A stretch of 64,000 bases of DNA from Bacteroidaceae bacterium (GCA_017645655.1 JAGCNZ010000104.1:1-64000), one strand, 5' to 3'; shown: positions 10,758-20,694, counted from the stretch's first letter. The notes: generated by a model from the letters alone, not told the origin. Program-made: numbers and translations.

Positions 10758-11924
10758 ATGGATAAGAGAGATTATTACGAAGTCCTTGGCGTCAGCAAGA
10801 ATGCCACAGATGCCGAGATAAAGGCCGCCTACAAGAAGATGGCCATCAAGTACCACCCTGACCGAAACCCTGGCAACAAAGAGGCCGAGGAAAAGTTCAA
10901 GGAGGCTGCTGAGGCTTACGATGTGCTTCACGACCCTGAGAAGCGCCAGCGTTACGACCAGTTCGGCTTTGCCGGCATGAATGGTCAGGGCGGCTTCGGC
11001 GGCGGCGCAAGTATGTCAATGGATGACATCTTCAGCATGTTCGGCGACATCTTCGGCGGCGGAAGCTTTGGTGGCGGCTTTGGTGGCTTCAGCGGCTTTG
11101 GTGGCTTCGGTGGAGGCGGCAGCAAGCATGTGGAGAAAGGCGCAGACCTTCGTCTCAAAGTTCGTGTCAACTTGAAGGAGGTCGCTACTGGCGTTACCAA
11201 GAAGTTCAAGATAAACAAATACGTCACCTGTCCTCATTGCAACGGAAGCGGCAGCGAAGACGGCAAGAAGGAAACGTGTTCGAAGTGCAACGGCAGTGGC
11301 ACGACCTATCGAACAATGAACACTATGTTCGGCCACATGCAGACGCAAACACAATGTGACGCTTGCGGCGGCACAGGTTCTGTCATCCGCAACAAGTGTA
11401 AGCACTGCAGTGGCACAGGCATCGTCAAAGGTGAAGAAATTGTTGAAATCAAGATTCCCGCTGGCGTTCAAGAGGGAATGGTGGTCAACGCCAATGGTAA
11501 AGGCAATGCCGCCCGCTGGAATGGTGTGCCGGGAGATATTCATGTTTATATCGAAGAAGAACCTCATCCCGAACTTCTTCGCGACGGACAAAACCTGCAA
11601 TATCAGCTCCTGCTCGACGTTCCCACAGCCATTCTTGGTGGAAGTGCCGAGGTTCCAACCATCGACGGAAAGGTCAAGATAAAGATAGACCCAGGCACTC
11701 AGCCTGGCAAGACCATGCGCCTCAGGGGCAAGGGACTTCCTGTCGTACAAGGTTACGGCTATGGCACAGGCGACCTCATCGTGCAGATAGGCGTCTACAT
11801 CCCCGAGAACCTGTCACGCGAAGAGAAGGAAACCTTCGAGAAACTACGCACAAGCGAGAATATGAAACCCGGAGCAACAGCAAAGAGCAACTTCTTCAAC
11901 AGATTCAAAAAGATGTTTGAATGA
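10758..11924 (+). CDS. dnaJ: Chaperone DnaJ
   Basis: Hsp40 co-chaperone that delivers clients to DnaK and stimulates its ATPase. At 388 residues it has full domain order: J domain (1-70) with the HPD motif in [10 protein letters not shown], a Gly/Phe-rich linker (about 75-125; repeated GGFGG), the zinc-finger domain with four CxxCxGxG repeats ([32 protein letters not shown]; about 155-230), and the C-terminal substrate-binding domain. Its stop codon overlaps the start of folC (ATGA), which indicates translational coupling. Confidence 0.97.
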   Translation: MDKRDYYEVLGVSKNATDAEIKAAYKKMAIKYHPDRNPGNKEAEEKFKEAAEAYDVLHDPEKRQRYDQFGFAGMNGQGGFGGGASMSMDDIFSMFGDIFGGGSFGGGFGGFSGFGGFGGGGSKHVEKGADLRLKVRVNLKEVATGVTKKFKINKYVTCPHCNGSGSEDGKKETCSKCNGSGTTYRTMNTMFGHMQTQTQCDACGGTGSVIRNKCKHCSGTGIVKGEEIVEIKIPAGVQEGMVVNANGKGNAARWNGVPGDIHVYIEEEPHPELLRDGQNLQYQLLLDVPTAILGGSAEVPTIDGKVKIKIDPGTQPGKTMRLRGKGLPVVQGYGYGTGDLIVQIGVYIPENLSREEKETFEKLRTSENMKPGATAKSNFFNRFKKMFE

Positions 11925-13195
11925 CCTATAATCAAGCAGTTCAATATCTGTTCGATTCTGCTCCTATGTTCCAGAATGTAGGGGCAGCAGCGTATAAGGA
12001 GGGCCTCGGAGGCACACTTGAGCTTGATGAACACTTCGGACATCCGCATCGCCAGTATCGCACGATACATGTCGGCGGCACGAACGGCAAGGGTTCTGTC
12101 TGCCACACGCTTGCAGCGATTCTTCAGTCGCAAGGTTATCGCGTAGGACTTTACACGAGCCCTCACCTCGTTGACTTCAGAGAAAGGATTCGAGTCAACG
12201 GTAAGATGATAAGCAAGAAGAGAGTCGTTGAGTTTGTAAAAGAACTGAAAGCATCCCTCTCTGAAGGAGCTTTGAAGGGAGGCTATTCTTTCTTCGAACT
12301 CGCGACAGCTCTTGCTTTTCAGTATTTCTCAGAACGAAAGGTGGATTTTGCCGTCATCGAGGTCGGCTTGGGAGGCAGGCTCGACTGCACCAACATCATT
12401 CAGTCCGAGCTCTCGGTCATCACGAACATAAGTTTCGACCACGTTCAACTGCTCGGCGACACCCTTCCGAAGATTGCATCGGAAAAGGCAGGCATCATCA
12501 AGACAGGCATTCCTGCTGTTATCGGAGAAGCAGGTGAGGATGACGTTAGGGCGGTGTTCGAGAACGCGGCAAAAGCCGTAAACACCGAACTCTACTTTGC
12601 GGAGGAAGACGGGGAAGCGTCTAAGGACAAATGGTCAAACGGCAAACTCGAAAGGGCCTTGCAAGGTTCATGCCAAGAGAAGAACACCCGCACCATCCTC
12701 ACTGCTGTTCGTTTGCTTCGGGAAAGAGGCATTGAGATAAGCGACGAAGCCATTAGACGTGGTTTCAAGGAAGTAGTCACGATGACAGGTCTCATGGGGC
12801 GCTGGCAGACAATCTCGACTAAGCCCCTCACCATCTGCGATACCGGGCACAACGTTGGCGGGTTGCAATACATTACAAAACAATTGCAGCAGACGCCCCA
12901 CAAACGCCTGCACATCATCATTGGAATGGTGAGTGACAAAGACGTCAACACCGTCCTCTCCCTATTGCCGAAAGATGCCGCATACTACTTTACCCAAGCC
13001 ACCGTCAAGCGAGCAATGCCAGCAGAAGAACTCGCAGACATAGCAAGCAAGCATCAACTCCATGGCAACAAGTTCGCGGATGTCGAGACCGCCTACCTCA
13101 CAGCCAAGGCAAATGCCGCAGATGAGGACCTCATCTTCATAGGCGGTTCAACCTTCATAGTGGCTGACCTGCTGAGAAGCATCCAAGCCAAGTGA
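11921..13195 (+). CDS. folC: Folylpolyglutamate synthase / dihydrofolate synthase
   Basis: Adds glutamate to dihydropteroate and to folates in the cytoplasm. The 424 residues show the Mur-ligase-like ATP site [18 protein letters not shown] (about 49-66), the omega loop [13 protein letters not shown], the conserved lysine segment [14 protein letters not shown] and the C-terminal [12 protein letters not shown]. The ATG overlaps the dnaJ stop by four bases, so folC depends on dnaJ translation, an unusual pairing of folate synthesis with a chaperone operon. A 22-bp array follows the stop. Confidence 0.94.
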   Translation: MTYNQAVQYLFDSAPMFQNVGAAAYKEGLGGTLELDEHFGHPHRQYRTIHVGGTNGKGSVCHTLAAILQSQGYRVGLYTSPHLVDFRERIRVNGKMISKKRVVEFVKELKASLSEGALKGGYSFFELATALAFQYFSERKVDFAVIEVGLGGRLDCTNIIQSELSVITNISFDHVQLLGDTLPKIASEKAGIIKTGIPAVIGEAGEDDVRAVFENAAKAVNTELYFAEEDGEASKDKWSNGKLERALQGSCQEKNTRTILTAVRLLRERGIEISDEAIRRGFKEVVTMTGLMGRWQTISTKPLTICDTGHNVGGLQYITKQLQQTPHKRLHIIIGMVSDKDVNTVLSLLPKDAAYYFTQATVKRAMPAEELADIASKHQLHGNKFADVETAYLTAKANAADEDLIFIGGSTFIVADLLRSIQAK

Positions 13196-13221
13196 ACAAT
13201 CATCACACGAATAGTTGGAGA

Positions 13222-13287
13222 AGATAATGTGTCAAGTTGCCCAACTTAACGTGTGATGTTTAGCGACTTAACGTGTGATGTTTGGCG
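13222..13287 (+). repeat. 22-bp tandem array B (two strong units, one degenerate)
   Basis: Units of the form ACTTAACGTGTGATGTTT (first 18 bases of 22) start at 13244 and 13266 and differ at one base; a degenerate unit starts at 13222. It lies between folC and the galM promoter. The AACGTGTGA core is also seen in the array inside the glycyl radical enzyme gene. Confidence 0.85.
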
Positions 13288-13395
13288 ACACTATGTAAAT
13301 CACCAGATGACACGCCATGCAAAGACACACTGAAGCAAGAATAAAAGCGAAGATATGCTCTAAAACATATTGTAAGCGAAAATTCCTTCGTTTCC

Positions 13396-13426
13396 TTTGA
13401 AGCGAAGGTTTTTTTTTATATATTTG
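13396..13426 (+). promoter_or_regulatory. Promoter of the galactose operon
   Basis: TTTG at 13396-13399, 19 bases including a T9 run, then TATATTTG at 13419-13426; about 38 bases before the galM ATG. It is a full match to the Bacteroidetes consensus. Confidence 0.8.
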
Positions 13427-13463
13427 CAAGGCAAAATGTGAAATCATAATTTATCATAAGCCT

Positions 13464-14543
13464 ATGGACAAAGTACTTATTTCCGGTCTCAAAAGAGAGA
13501 ACTTCCAAGCCGTCATTCAGGGCAAAGAGACTGACCTCTACACTCTGACAAACTCCGGCGGCATGGAAGTCAGCATCACCAATTACGGCGGTGCCATAAT
13601 GGCCATCATGGTTCCCGACAGGGAGGGCAAGATGGCCAATGTTATTCAGGGACATGACTCCATACAGAACATGGTCGGCAGTCCCGAACCGTTCCTCAGC
13701 ACGCTCGTGGGTCGCTACGGCAACCGCATTGCGCGAGGACGCTTCACGATGAACGGCAAGGAATATAGCCTCGCCGTCAACAATGGCCCGAACCACCTGC
13801 ACGGCGGTCCGACGGGTTTTCACGCTCGCGTCTGGGATGCTGAGCAAATCAACGAACACGAGCTGGTGCTGCGATACATCTCGGCTTATTACGAGGAGGG
13901 TTTCCCGGGCGAGCTTCACATGAATGTGAAGTACAGCCTGACGGAAGACGATGAGCTCATCATCGACTATCGCGGCACGACGAACAAGAAGACTATCGTC
14001 AACATGACGAGTCACGGCTTCTTCTCGCTTGCCGGTATTGCTAACCCGACGCCCGAGGCTCTGAACAATATCCTTACCATCAATGCGGATTTCTTTATCC
14101 CTATCGACGAGACTAGCATTCCGACGGGCGAAATCCTGAAGGTGGAAGGCACGCCGTTCGACTTCCGCACGCCCCATGCTGTGGGTGAACGCATCGGCGA
14201 TACGAGCAATCAGCAGATTGTAAACGGCACGGGCTACGACCATTGCTACGTGCTGAACAAGCGCGAGCCGGGAGAACTGTCGTATGCCGTGAAGTGCGTC
14301 GAGCCAAATAGTGGCCGCAAGATGGAGATGTGGACAACAGAGCCGGGCGTGCAGTTCTATTCAAGCAACTGGCACAGCGGCTTCACGGGCAATCAGGGCG
14401 CAACCTATCCGAAGTACTCGGCTCTCTGTTTCGAGGCTCAGCACTTCCCCGACTCTCCCAATCGTCCGTACTTCCCCAGCACTATCCTGAAGGCTGGCGA
14501 CATCTACAGGCAAAAAACAATCTATAAGTTTGGAATCGAATAG
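13464..14543 (+). CDS. galM: Aldose 1-epimerase (mutarotase)
   Basis: Interconverts alpha and beta anomers of galactose and other aldoses, feeding galactokinase. The 359 residues carry the mutarotase signatures: NHLHGGPTGFHARVW near residue 110 (first catalytic His), VNMTSHGFFSLAG near 180 (second His; most family members read NxxYFNL here), GYDHCYVL near 255, and the catalytic base Glu in ALCFEAQHFPDSPN near 325. No signal peptide is present. It is the first gene of the galM-transporter-galK operon. Confidence 0.94.
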   Translation: MDKVLISGLKRENFQAVIQGKETDLYTLTNSGGMEVSITNYGGAIMAIMVPDREGKMANVIQGHDSIQNMVGSPEPFLSTLVGRYGNRIARGRFTMNGKEYSLAVNNGPNHLHGGPTGFHARVWDAEQINEHELVLRYISAYYEEGFPGELHMNVKYSLTEDDELIIDYRGTTNKKTIVNMTSHGFFSLAGIANPTPEALNNILTINADFFIPIDETSIPTGEILKVEGTPFDFRTPHAVGERIGDTSNQQIVNGTGYDHCYVLNKREPGELSYAVKCVEPNSGRKMEMWTTEPGVQFYSSNWHSGFTGNQGATYPKYSALCFEAQHFPDSPNRPYFPSTILKAGDIYRQKTIYKFGIE

Positions 14544-14593
14544 ACAATAGATAAACAATTTCAATAATCAATAACCAATAACCTTTTAATTAA

Positions 14594-15853
14594 ATGGCAC
14601 AAAAATCAAAACAGTGGGCTGCAATCATCATGATGATTGCGCTCTTCGCTATGATTGCCTTCGTGACAAACCTTTGTTCACCTATGGCAGTTATCGTACA
14701 GAACCAGTTCGGAGCATCTGAACTTCAATCACAAATCGGCAACTACGCCAACTTTATCGCTTATCTCGTAATGGGTATCCCAAGCGGTATGCTTATTGTG
14801 AAGTACGGCTACAAGAAGACAGCCATTCTGGCTCTCATCGTCGGTATCATCGGCATGGTGCTCGAACTCCTTTCCGGTTCGATGGAAAGCATGTGGGTTT
14901 ATCTTGCAGGCGCTTTCATCAGCGGTTTCTGTATGTGTATGCTCAATTGCGTAGTTAATCCTCTTCTGAACCTCCTCGGCGGCGGTGGCAATCAAGGCAA
15001 CCAGCTCATCCAGATTGGAGGCGCTTTCAACTCCTGTGCAGCTGTGGCTGTTTACATTATCCTCGGTGCCCTCATTGGCGAAGTTACGAAGGACACGGCC
15101 ATTACCGATGCCGCTCCTGCCATGTATATTGCACTGGCTATCTTCCTGCTTGCTCTCTTCGTAATGTTCCTCACCAAGATTGAAGAACCCGAGCAGGAAC
15201 CCGTCAAGATGGAACTCATCAAGGGTGCTCTCAGTTTCCGTCACTTCACGCTTGGCGCTCTCGCAATCTTCCTTTATATGAGCGTAGAGGTTGGTACACC
15301 GACATATATGATTAAGTACCTCATCAGCGATTGCGGCGTGACTGCAGGTGTTGCATCTCTCATCGCAGCAGTTTACTGGTTTGCCATGTTCATCGGTCGT
15401 TCAGTAGGTGGTTCAATCGGTGGCAAGGTCAGCAGCCGTACCATGGTAGCCACCACAGCAGCTGTTGCCGTTGCTCTGATTGCGTTCGGCATGTTCGCTC
15501 CCGAAACGATAACAGCTAATGTTCCTGGTGTTGACTGGGCTAACCTGAAGGTCATCTGGACGCAAGTTCCAGTCGGTGTTGCTGCATTCATATGTGTAGG
15601 CTTCTGCACAAGCGTGATGTGGGGCGGCATCTTTAATATGGCAGTAGAAGGCCTCGGCAAATATACAGCTGCAGCTTCCGGAATCTTCATGACGATGGTC
15701 TTCGGCTGTGCAGTTATGGTTGCAGTTCAGGCCTGGGTTGTCGACGCTTCCGGCAGCTACCTGACCAGCTACTTCGTTCCTCTGGCATGCGCCGCTTACA
15801 TCCTCTTCTATGCCCTTGTTGGCAGTCGCGTAAGCAAGACCTCGACAGAGTAA
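14594..15853 (+). CDS. MFS sugar transporter (FucP/GluP-like, probably galactose or glucose)
   Basis: A 419-residue polytopic inner-membrane permease with about 12 hydrophobic helices, of the fucose/glucose-galactose:proton symporter group of the major facilitator superfamily. The first helix (MIALFAMIAFVTNLCSPM) and YLVMGIPSGMLIVKYGYKKT (loop 2-3 motif with basic residues) fit the family, as does SGFCMCMLNCVVNPLLNLLGG. Its position between galM and galK suggests galactose as the substrate; this is inferred from context. Confidence 0.85.
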   Translation: MAQKSKQWAAIIMMIALFAMIAFVTNLCSPMAVIVQNQFGASELQSQIGNYANFIAYLVMGIPSGMLIVKYGYKKTAILALIVGIIGMVLELLSGSMESMWVYLAGAFISGFCMCMLNCVVNPLLNLLGGGGNQGNQLIQIGGAFNSCAAVAVYIILGALIGEVTKDTAITDAAPAMYIALAIFLLALFVMFLTKIEEPEQEPVKMELIKGALSFRHFTLGALAIFLYMSVEVGTPTYMIKYLISDCGVTAGVASLIAAVYWFAMFIGRSVGGSIGGKVSSRTMVATTAAVAVALIAFGMFAPETITANVPGVDWANLKVIWTQVPVGVAAFICVGFCTSVMWGGIFNMAVEGLGKYTAAASGIFMTMVFGCAVMVAVQAWVVDASGSYLTSYFVPLACAAYILFYALVGSRVSKTSTE

Positions 15854-15902
15854 CATCCTGAACCTATCATTTTTAACATATAACCTTTAACTTATATCAA
15901 TA

Positions 15903-17063
15903 ATGAGATTAACTATCGACGACGTAAGAAGTCGTTTCATCAAGCATTTCGACGGCAGCACGGGCTCTGTTTATGCATCTCCCGGCCGCATCAACCTTAT
16001 TGGCGAACACACAGATTACAACAACGGCTTCGTCTTCCCTGGAGCTGTTGAGCAGGGCATCATTGCCGAGATAAAGCCCAACGGCACTCGCAACGTGCGT
16101 GCTTATTCCATTGACCTCAAGGACTATACGGAGTTCTCTCTCGACGACGAGAAGGGTCCCTCCGCAACCTGGGCTCGCTACATCTTTGGCGTTTGCCGTG
16201 AGATGATGGCATTGGGTGTTCCCGTTGAGGGTTTCAATACAGCCTTTGCAGGTGACGTGCCTCTTGGCGCAGGCATGAGTTCCAGCGCAGCTCTCGAGAG
16301 CACGTATGCTTTTGCTCTCAACGACCTTTGGGGCGACAACAAAATCGAGAAGATGGAGCTCGCGAAGGTTGGTCAGCGCACAGAGCACAAGTACGTTGGC
16401 GTGAACTGCGGCATCATGGACCAGGCCATCAGTGTCCTTGGCAAGAAAGGCAGCCTGCTGCGTCTCGACTGCCGTAGTGGTGAGTACGAGTACTTCCCCT
16501 GGAATCCGAAGGGCTACCAGCTTATCCTCGTCAACAGCTGCGTGAAGCACGAACTGAAGGGCTCTCCCTACAACGAGCGTCGCCTGCAATGCGAACATGT
16601 GGCTGAAGTCATTGGCAAGACTCATCCCGAGGTGAAGAGCCTGCGCGATGCAAACTACGACATGCTCGAGGAGGTGAAGAGCCAGATTACAGAAGACGAG
16701 TACAAGCGCGCCCGCTATGTCATTGGCGAAGTTGTCCGCGTGCTTACAGTCTGTGATGCTCTGAAGCAAGACGACTACGAGACAGTCGGCAAGATGATGT
16801 ACGAGACCCACTATGGCCTCTCAAAGGAATACGAGGTGAGCTGCGAAGAGCTTGACTTCCTCAACGAAATCGCGAAGGAAGAAGGCGTGACTGGTTCCCG
16901 CATCATGGGCGGCGGCTTTGGCGGTTGCACCATCAACCTCGTTGCCGATGAGTTGGCTGCTAACTTCAAGAAAGTAGTGGTCGAGAAGTTCCAGAAGAAG
17001 TACGGCAAGAAGCCAATCGTCATTGATGTCGTCATTGGCGACGGCTCAAGGAAACTTTGCTAA
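15903..17063 (+). CDS. galK: Galactokinase
   Basis: GHMP-family kinase that phosphorylates galactose at C1, the committed step of the Leloir pathway. The 386 residues include the galactokinase signature PGRINLIGEHTDYNNGFVFP (about 27-46), the ATP loop DVPLGAGMSSSAALES near 118, the catalytic Asp region VNCGIMDQ near 170 and RIMGGGFGGCTINLV near 335. A strong intrinsic terminator lies 44 bases downstream. No galT or galE is visible. Confidence 0.96.
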   Translation: MRLTIDDVRSRFIKHFDGSTGSVYASPGRINLIGEHTDYNNGFVFPGAVEQGIIAEIKPNGTRNVRAYSIDLKDYTEFSLDDEKGPSATWARYIFGVCREMMALGVPVEGFNTAFAGDVPLGAGMSSSAALESTYAFALNDLWGDNKIEKMELAKVGQRTEHKYVGVNCGIMDQAISVLGKKGSLLRLDCRSGEYEYFPWNPKGYQLILVNSCVKHELKGSPYNERRLQCEHVAEVIGKTHPEVKSLRDANYDMLEEVKSQITEDEYKRARYVIGEVVRVLTVCDALKQDDYETVGKMMYETHYGLSKEYEVSCEELDFLNEIAKEEGVTGSRIMGGGFGGCTINLVADELAANFKKVVVEKFQKKYGKKPIVIDVVIGDGSRKLC

Positions 17064-17106
17064 AAGCACATAGGACTCAGAATTACTCTGATTCTCGACA
17101 AACGAA

Positions 17107-17146
17107 GAAACCCTCCTCCCGAGTTTTGGGAAGAGGGTTTCTTTTT
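17107..17146 (+). terminator. Intrinsic terminator of the galactose operon
   Basis: A 14-base stem with one mismatch (GAAACCCTCCTCCC pairing with GGGAAGAGGGTTTC), an 8-base loop, then CTTTTTG. It lies 44 bases after galK. Confidence 0.9.
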
Positions 17147-17412
17147 GTGCTAATGTGCTGTGTCAAAAGATGCTCCGGCACTGGGTCACTTTGGAGCAAC
17201 GTGGCGAAATCAGATTGGGAATGCTGCGTTTGAAAACGACGCGTGCCTACTCGTCAGACATCACGTGTTAAGTTTGCAATTTACCCACGTGATAATTTCA
17301 TTTTACCCACGTGATATTTGAAATATTACACGTAATATTTTCATTTTACCCATGTTAAGTTGAGCGAGATCACAGGCGACGTTGAAAACTCTGCCCTGTA
17401 GCGTCTGATTTC
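17147..17412. repeat. Convergent gap holding 22-bp tandem array C
   Basis: Array units start at 17261, 17285, 17307, 17328 and 17350; a possible degenerate unit lies near 17240. The first reads TCACGTGTTAAGTTTGCAAT, which is close to the family theme. Bases 17280-17352 are nearly identical to 8281-8353. I see no gene or RNA in the rest of the gap (17147-17260, 17372-17412). Confidence 0.85.
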
Positions 17413-20406
17413 TCAATATACCACTTTCCTTCCAGCAACGATGTTAATGCCCGGTCGTGGCATGGAAAGGAGTTGGCCTGACAGGTTAACTATCGTTGAG
17501 CCTTGCTTGTAAATGAGGCGTCCAGCCTGCTCCTTCTGGCTTTCAATCATGTCGATGCCCGTCGCATCCTCTTTTGCCGACATCATATAGGCGTAGAACA
17601 GTCCGCCTGTTCTGGTGCCAGTCGGCGATGTGAGGTGTATTTGGACAGTCTCCTTGTCACTTGTCGCCTCCTCTGGAATCGGGTAACAGCGCATCATAAA
17701 GCGCCCCGGGTCGTTGTGGCAAAGGCTTTCGCTTGCCACATAAACATCGTCGCACATAATGTCGAAGTTGCGGATGTCGCCCTCATCTCCCCAATACAGG
17801 AGCATGAGATAGTTGCGGTTCGTCTTATTTACCTTCATCGTCCACTTTTGTCCAACCGTGCCTGAGCCATCCAGCCAAGTCCTGTTTCTGAAATCGCCTC
17901 TGCTGCCGTTGCTGCTGTAATGATGGCGAGAGCGGGAAGATGCCTGGGAAGTCCAGAAGTAATCCACAGGAACAGTACCTTCAGGCACACCCTCGGAGAG
18001 CGCTGTATATGCGCCGAAGATGCCTCCGACGGTATTGTCGGCATTGATGGCCTGCATCTTAATCGTCACTTTCTCCTTGCCTTTCGTCAGTTCGAAGGGA
18101 ATCGGGTGACGCATGTAATAGTACTCGTTGGGGCAGAAACCATTGAGTTCGTCATAGGCGAACACAGTTCCGTCGCAATAGATGTCGTATCTGCGGTTGC
18201 CTCCATCGCTGCCCCACTGCTTGGTAATGAAGTCCATCGGACGCAACGAGTCAACCTTCATGTCATAACTAATCCAGCCACCAGGGGCATCGCGCCAGCC
18301 CAAGTCGCTTCCTGTGCGCATATTGCTGCCCTGCAGATTGTGGGAGCTCTCGCTGGTGCTGTTGCAGACCTTCACCTCGTCGATAAAGTCAATGGGACGC
18401 TGAATCTTGCTTGCATCCGTCGGAATCCACACCAACATGGATGAGGCAGCGCGGTGAGCACGGGCGAAATATGGGATGAGGAAGATGTTCTTGTTGGTTG
18501 TCGTCACCTCATCGCCATTCAGCGTTGCAGCCTTTCCCGTCATGCGAATCCTCTGCATGCCGCCCTTGAAAAGGGATGTCATAGTCGAAGGAGCTGCGCC
18601 CGATACGCCGCTTGCTCCCACTTCTATAAAGAGATTGTCCATGTTGCCACCATTATCGATACCTTCTGCGCAGTAAACAAGGGGCCCGCGCTCATAGGCA
18701 CACAGCCCTTCATTGCTCTTCAGATTCGCATTCGAAACGACCTGATGGATATCCATGGGCAGCGACAGGCTCACCTCGTCACCTGCTTGCCAGTCCTTCT
18801 GCAAAATGGCATATCCATCCTGCACAGCATACTCTATTTCCTCACCATTTACCTTGATGACTACAGGCGTGGTTGTAGGATTTGTGAAAGCGTAGAGGTC
18901 ACTCTCCACAGGCTTGTTCACCGCCCAACCTGGCACGCGAACCTTCAGCATCTTGCTGCTTGCATCGCCTTCCACGCTACTCAACGTCAACTTCATCTCC
19001 CCTTTATAAGGATATGAGCCACTGACGGTTATACCAAACGTCACATCGCCCACAGTTGCGGTTGCCGTGCTTGCCACAAAGAGGTTCCAGTAGAGAGCAT
19101 CATCATCGACTGCATAAATATAGCCGGGCACCGAGGGAATGAGTCGGCAGAGGTTCGTCGGACAGCAACTCGTGCCGAACCATTCCGAACGAGCATCCCC
19201 GCGACTGGAGGAAGCCAGGCGGTTCGGATAGTAGAACGTCTTGCCCGCAATGCCGTAACCATCGAGGACGGTGTTGTAGAGAGCACGTTCCAGCATATCG
19301 ATGTATTTGCCCTCGCCATGCAGGCGGAACATGCGCAAATTGAACATGCTGCCAGCCACGGAAGCACATGTCTCGCAATATGCCGAAGCATTGGGCAGTT
19401 CGTAATCCTCGCCGAATGCCTCGTTGTTGTCGCGCGCCCCAAAGCCTCCAGTGATGTAGAACTTCTTGCTCGCAATGTTATCCCAAATGGCAGTGACAGC
19501 AGTCTCGTAGCCCCCATCACCACTATAGCGCACCCAATCGGCCATACCGCTGTAGAAGTACATCGCCCTGACAGCATGTCCCTCTGCAGTTCGCTGCTCG
19601 ACGGCAGGCAGATGGTCTTGCCAATATTTGCCGTTCACGCGCTGGTCGGCACTCGTTGGGTCAAACTGGCGAATGCCACGACAGTCCAGGAAGAACTTGC
19701 AGCCCTGCAGATAACGCTCTTCTCGCGTCAGTTCATAAAGGCGCACTAATGCCATCTCGACCACCGCATGACCAGGAGCCATCTTGATACCCTCGTCGTT
19801 GAAGACATCCAGCATATTGTCGGCAGCCTTCTTCGCACAGTTCAGCAGTTTGTCCTTGCCGGTAGCCAAGTAGTAGGCAATGCCCGCTTCCACCAACTCA
19901 GCCACATTGAATGTCTCGTGCGAAAGGTTCCAGTCGTTCGCCCATTTCTGTCCGCCATACCACGGATGCAGGGGATTGTGGATAGTAAAGTTGGTCTGTA
20001 TGTAACCGTCGGGTTCCTGAGCAGAGCATATCTTATCGATGACACCATCGCAATACTCCTCAAGGCTGGCATTGGGCTGTGTCGTCAGGACATAAGCAGC
20101 GCCCTCCAGCACCTTGTATACCTCGGCATCGTCATAGGGCTGACCCGACTGAAAAGTCAAGTCGCCCACCTGAGCCTCGCCGCTCACAATCTTGCCTGCG
20201 TACTCGAAGTTGCGTATCTGACCAGCGTCAGACACCTTTTGAAAAGCATAACGAATGGTCGTGTTGCGCATCACGTCCAGCCTCTGCTTCCAGAACAGGT
20301 CGCTTACTTGCACATCGGTAAACGGCACCTGCTTAATCTCACCTGTCGCCATCGCCCCACCACAAAGGCAGAGCAGGCAAATGCTCATTAAAAACTTGAT
20401 TCTCAT
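17413..20406 (-). CDS. Secreted GH127 beta-L-arabinofuranosidase-family protein with two C-terminal accessory domains
   Basis: Predicted to release beta-L-arabinofuranose from plant glycans or glycoproteins. The 997 residues start with a signal peptide (MRIKFLMSICLLCLCGGAMA). The GH127 domain covers about 25-640: EGHAVRAMYF near 274, the metal Glu and Cys in YCETCAS near 344 and the paired Cys in TSCCPTN near 414, close to the positions known in HypBA1 (Glu338, Cys340, Cys417, Cys418). Two tandem copies of a DUF6805-like domain follow (about 680-810 and 815-960); each has a central RRYDIYCD or RNFDIMCD segment. The tail ([12 protein letters not shown], then PGINIVAGRKVVY) is a Bacteroidetes C-terminal sorting-like motif. 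The gene has its own promoter. Sugar specificity is not proven. Confidence 0.88.
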   Translation of the reverse strand: MRIKFLMSICLLCLCGGAMATGEIKQVPFTDVQVSDLFWKQRLDVMRNTTIRYAFQKVSDAGQIRNFEYAGKIVSGEAQVGDLTFQSGQPYDDAEVYKVLEGAAYVLTTQPNASLEEYCDGVIDKICSAQEPDGYIQTNFTIHNPLHPWYGGQKWANDWNLSHETFNVAELVEAGIAYYLATGKDKLLNCAKKAADNMLDVFNDEGIKMAPGHAVVEMALVRLYELTREERYLQGCKFFLDCRGIRQFDPTSADQRVNGKYWQDHLPAVEQRTAEGHAVRAMYFYSGMADWVRYSGDGGYETAVTAIWDNIASKKFYITGGFGARDNNEAFGEDYELPNASAYCETCASVAGSMFNLRMFRLHGEGKYIDMLERALYNTVLDGYGIAGKTFYYPNRLASSSRGDARSEWFGTSCCPTNLCRLIPSVPGYIYAVDDDALYWNLFVASTATATVGDVTFGITVSGSYPYKGEMKLTLSSVEGDASSKMLKVRVPGWAVNKPVESDLYAFTNPTTTPVVIKVNGEEIEYAVQDGYAILQKDWQAGDEVSLSLPMDIHQVVSNANLKSNEGLCAYERGPLVYCAEGIDNGGNMDNLFIEVGASGVSGAAPSTMTSLFKGGMQRIRMTGKAATLNGDEVTTTNKNIFLIPYFARAHRAASSMLVWIPTDASKIQRPIDFIDEVKVCNSTSESSHNLQGSNMRTGSDLGWRDAPGGWISYDMKVDSLRPMDFITKQWGSDGGNRRYDIYCDGTVFAYDELNGFCPNEYYYMRHPIPFELTKGKEKVTIKMQAINADNTVGGIFGAYTALSEGVPEGTVPVDYFWTSQASSRSRHHYSSNGSRGDFRNRTWLDGSGTVGQKWTMKVNKTNRNYLMLLYWGDEGDIRNFDIMCDDVYVASESLCHNDPGRFMMRCYPIPEEATSDKETVQIHLTSPTGTRTGGLFYAYMMSAKEDATGIDMIESQKEQAGRLIYKQGSTIVNLSGQLLSMPRPGINIVAGRKVVY

Positions 20407-20430
20407 ATACTATTTTGTTGATTCTGCTTG

Positions 20431-20461
20431 CAAAGATACGAAATAATTTGATATTTGACAA
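20431..20461 (-). promoter_or_regulatory. Promoter of the 997-residue GH127 gene
   Basis: Minus-strand TTGT (20458-20461), 19 bases, TATCTTTG (20431-20438); the ATG is about 25 bases further on. It lies just beyond the terminator of the upstream operon, so this GH127 gene is an independent unit. Confidence 0.75.
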
Positions 20462-20480
20462 CACATATAATATATGTAAT

Positions 20481-20507
20481 AAAAAAGCAGACGCGCCAAA
20501 GCGCGTC
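20481..20507 (-). terminator. Terminator of the GH51-binding protein operon
   Basis: On the minus strand GACGCGC, a 4-base loop (TTTG) and GCGCGTC form a hairpin followed by TGCTTTTTT. It ends the transcript that contains the 55-residue ORF. Confidence 0.8.
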
Positions 20508-20522
20508 CACCCAACTAACATA

Positions 20523-20690
20523 TTACCACTCTGTATCCCAAATGTTGTCGAAGTTTGATTGCTCTTTAACTTCCAAATCAACATCGTCTTCCCATTCAAC
20601 TTTGCTCGTGTCGATTGACATTGCAATGACGGCCTGTGGTTCTGTCCGCACGACAGACAGAACAGGAGCTATGTATATCTCTCGTTTCAT
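20523..20690 (-). CDS. Small ORF of 55 residues, acidic C-terminus, unknown function
   Basis: The ATG at 20690 lies four bases after the stop of the 841-residue binding protein, so it is probably translated by coupling. The protein begins MKREIYIAPVLSVVRTEPQA and then becomes acidic (SKVEWEDDVDLEVKE), ending in FDNIWDTEW. The layout (MK-basic, IxPxxxVxxxE, short hydrophobic step, acidic Trp-rich end) resembles a class of very short Prevotella/Bacteroidales proteins seen next to surface-protein genes. I know of no function for them. There is no signal peptide or transmembrane helix. A terminator follows 16 bases after the stop. Confidence 0.6.
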   Translation of the reverse strand: MKREIYIAPVLSVVRTEPQAVIAMSIDTSKVEWEDDVDLEVKEQSNFDNIWDTEW

Positions 20691-20694
20691 AAGG

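Noticed and set aside
13416..14243. 275-residue open frame on the minus strand
   Set aside because: It is antisense to galM, which has all mutarotase motifs.
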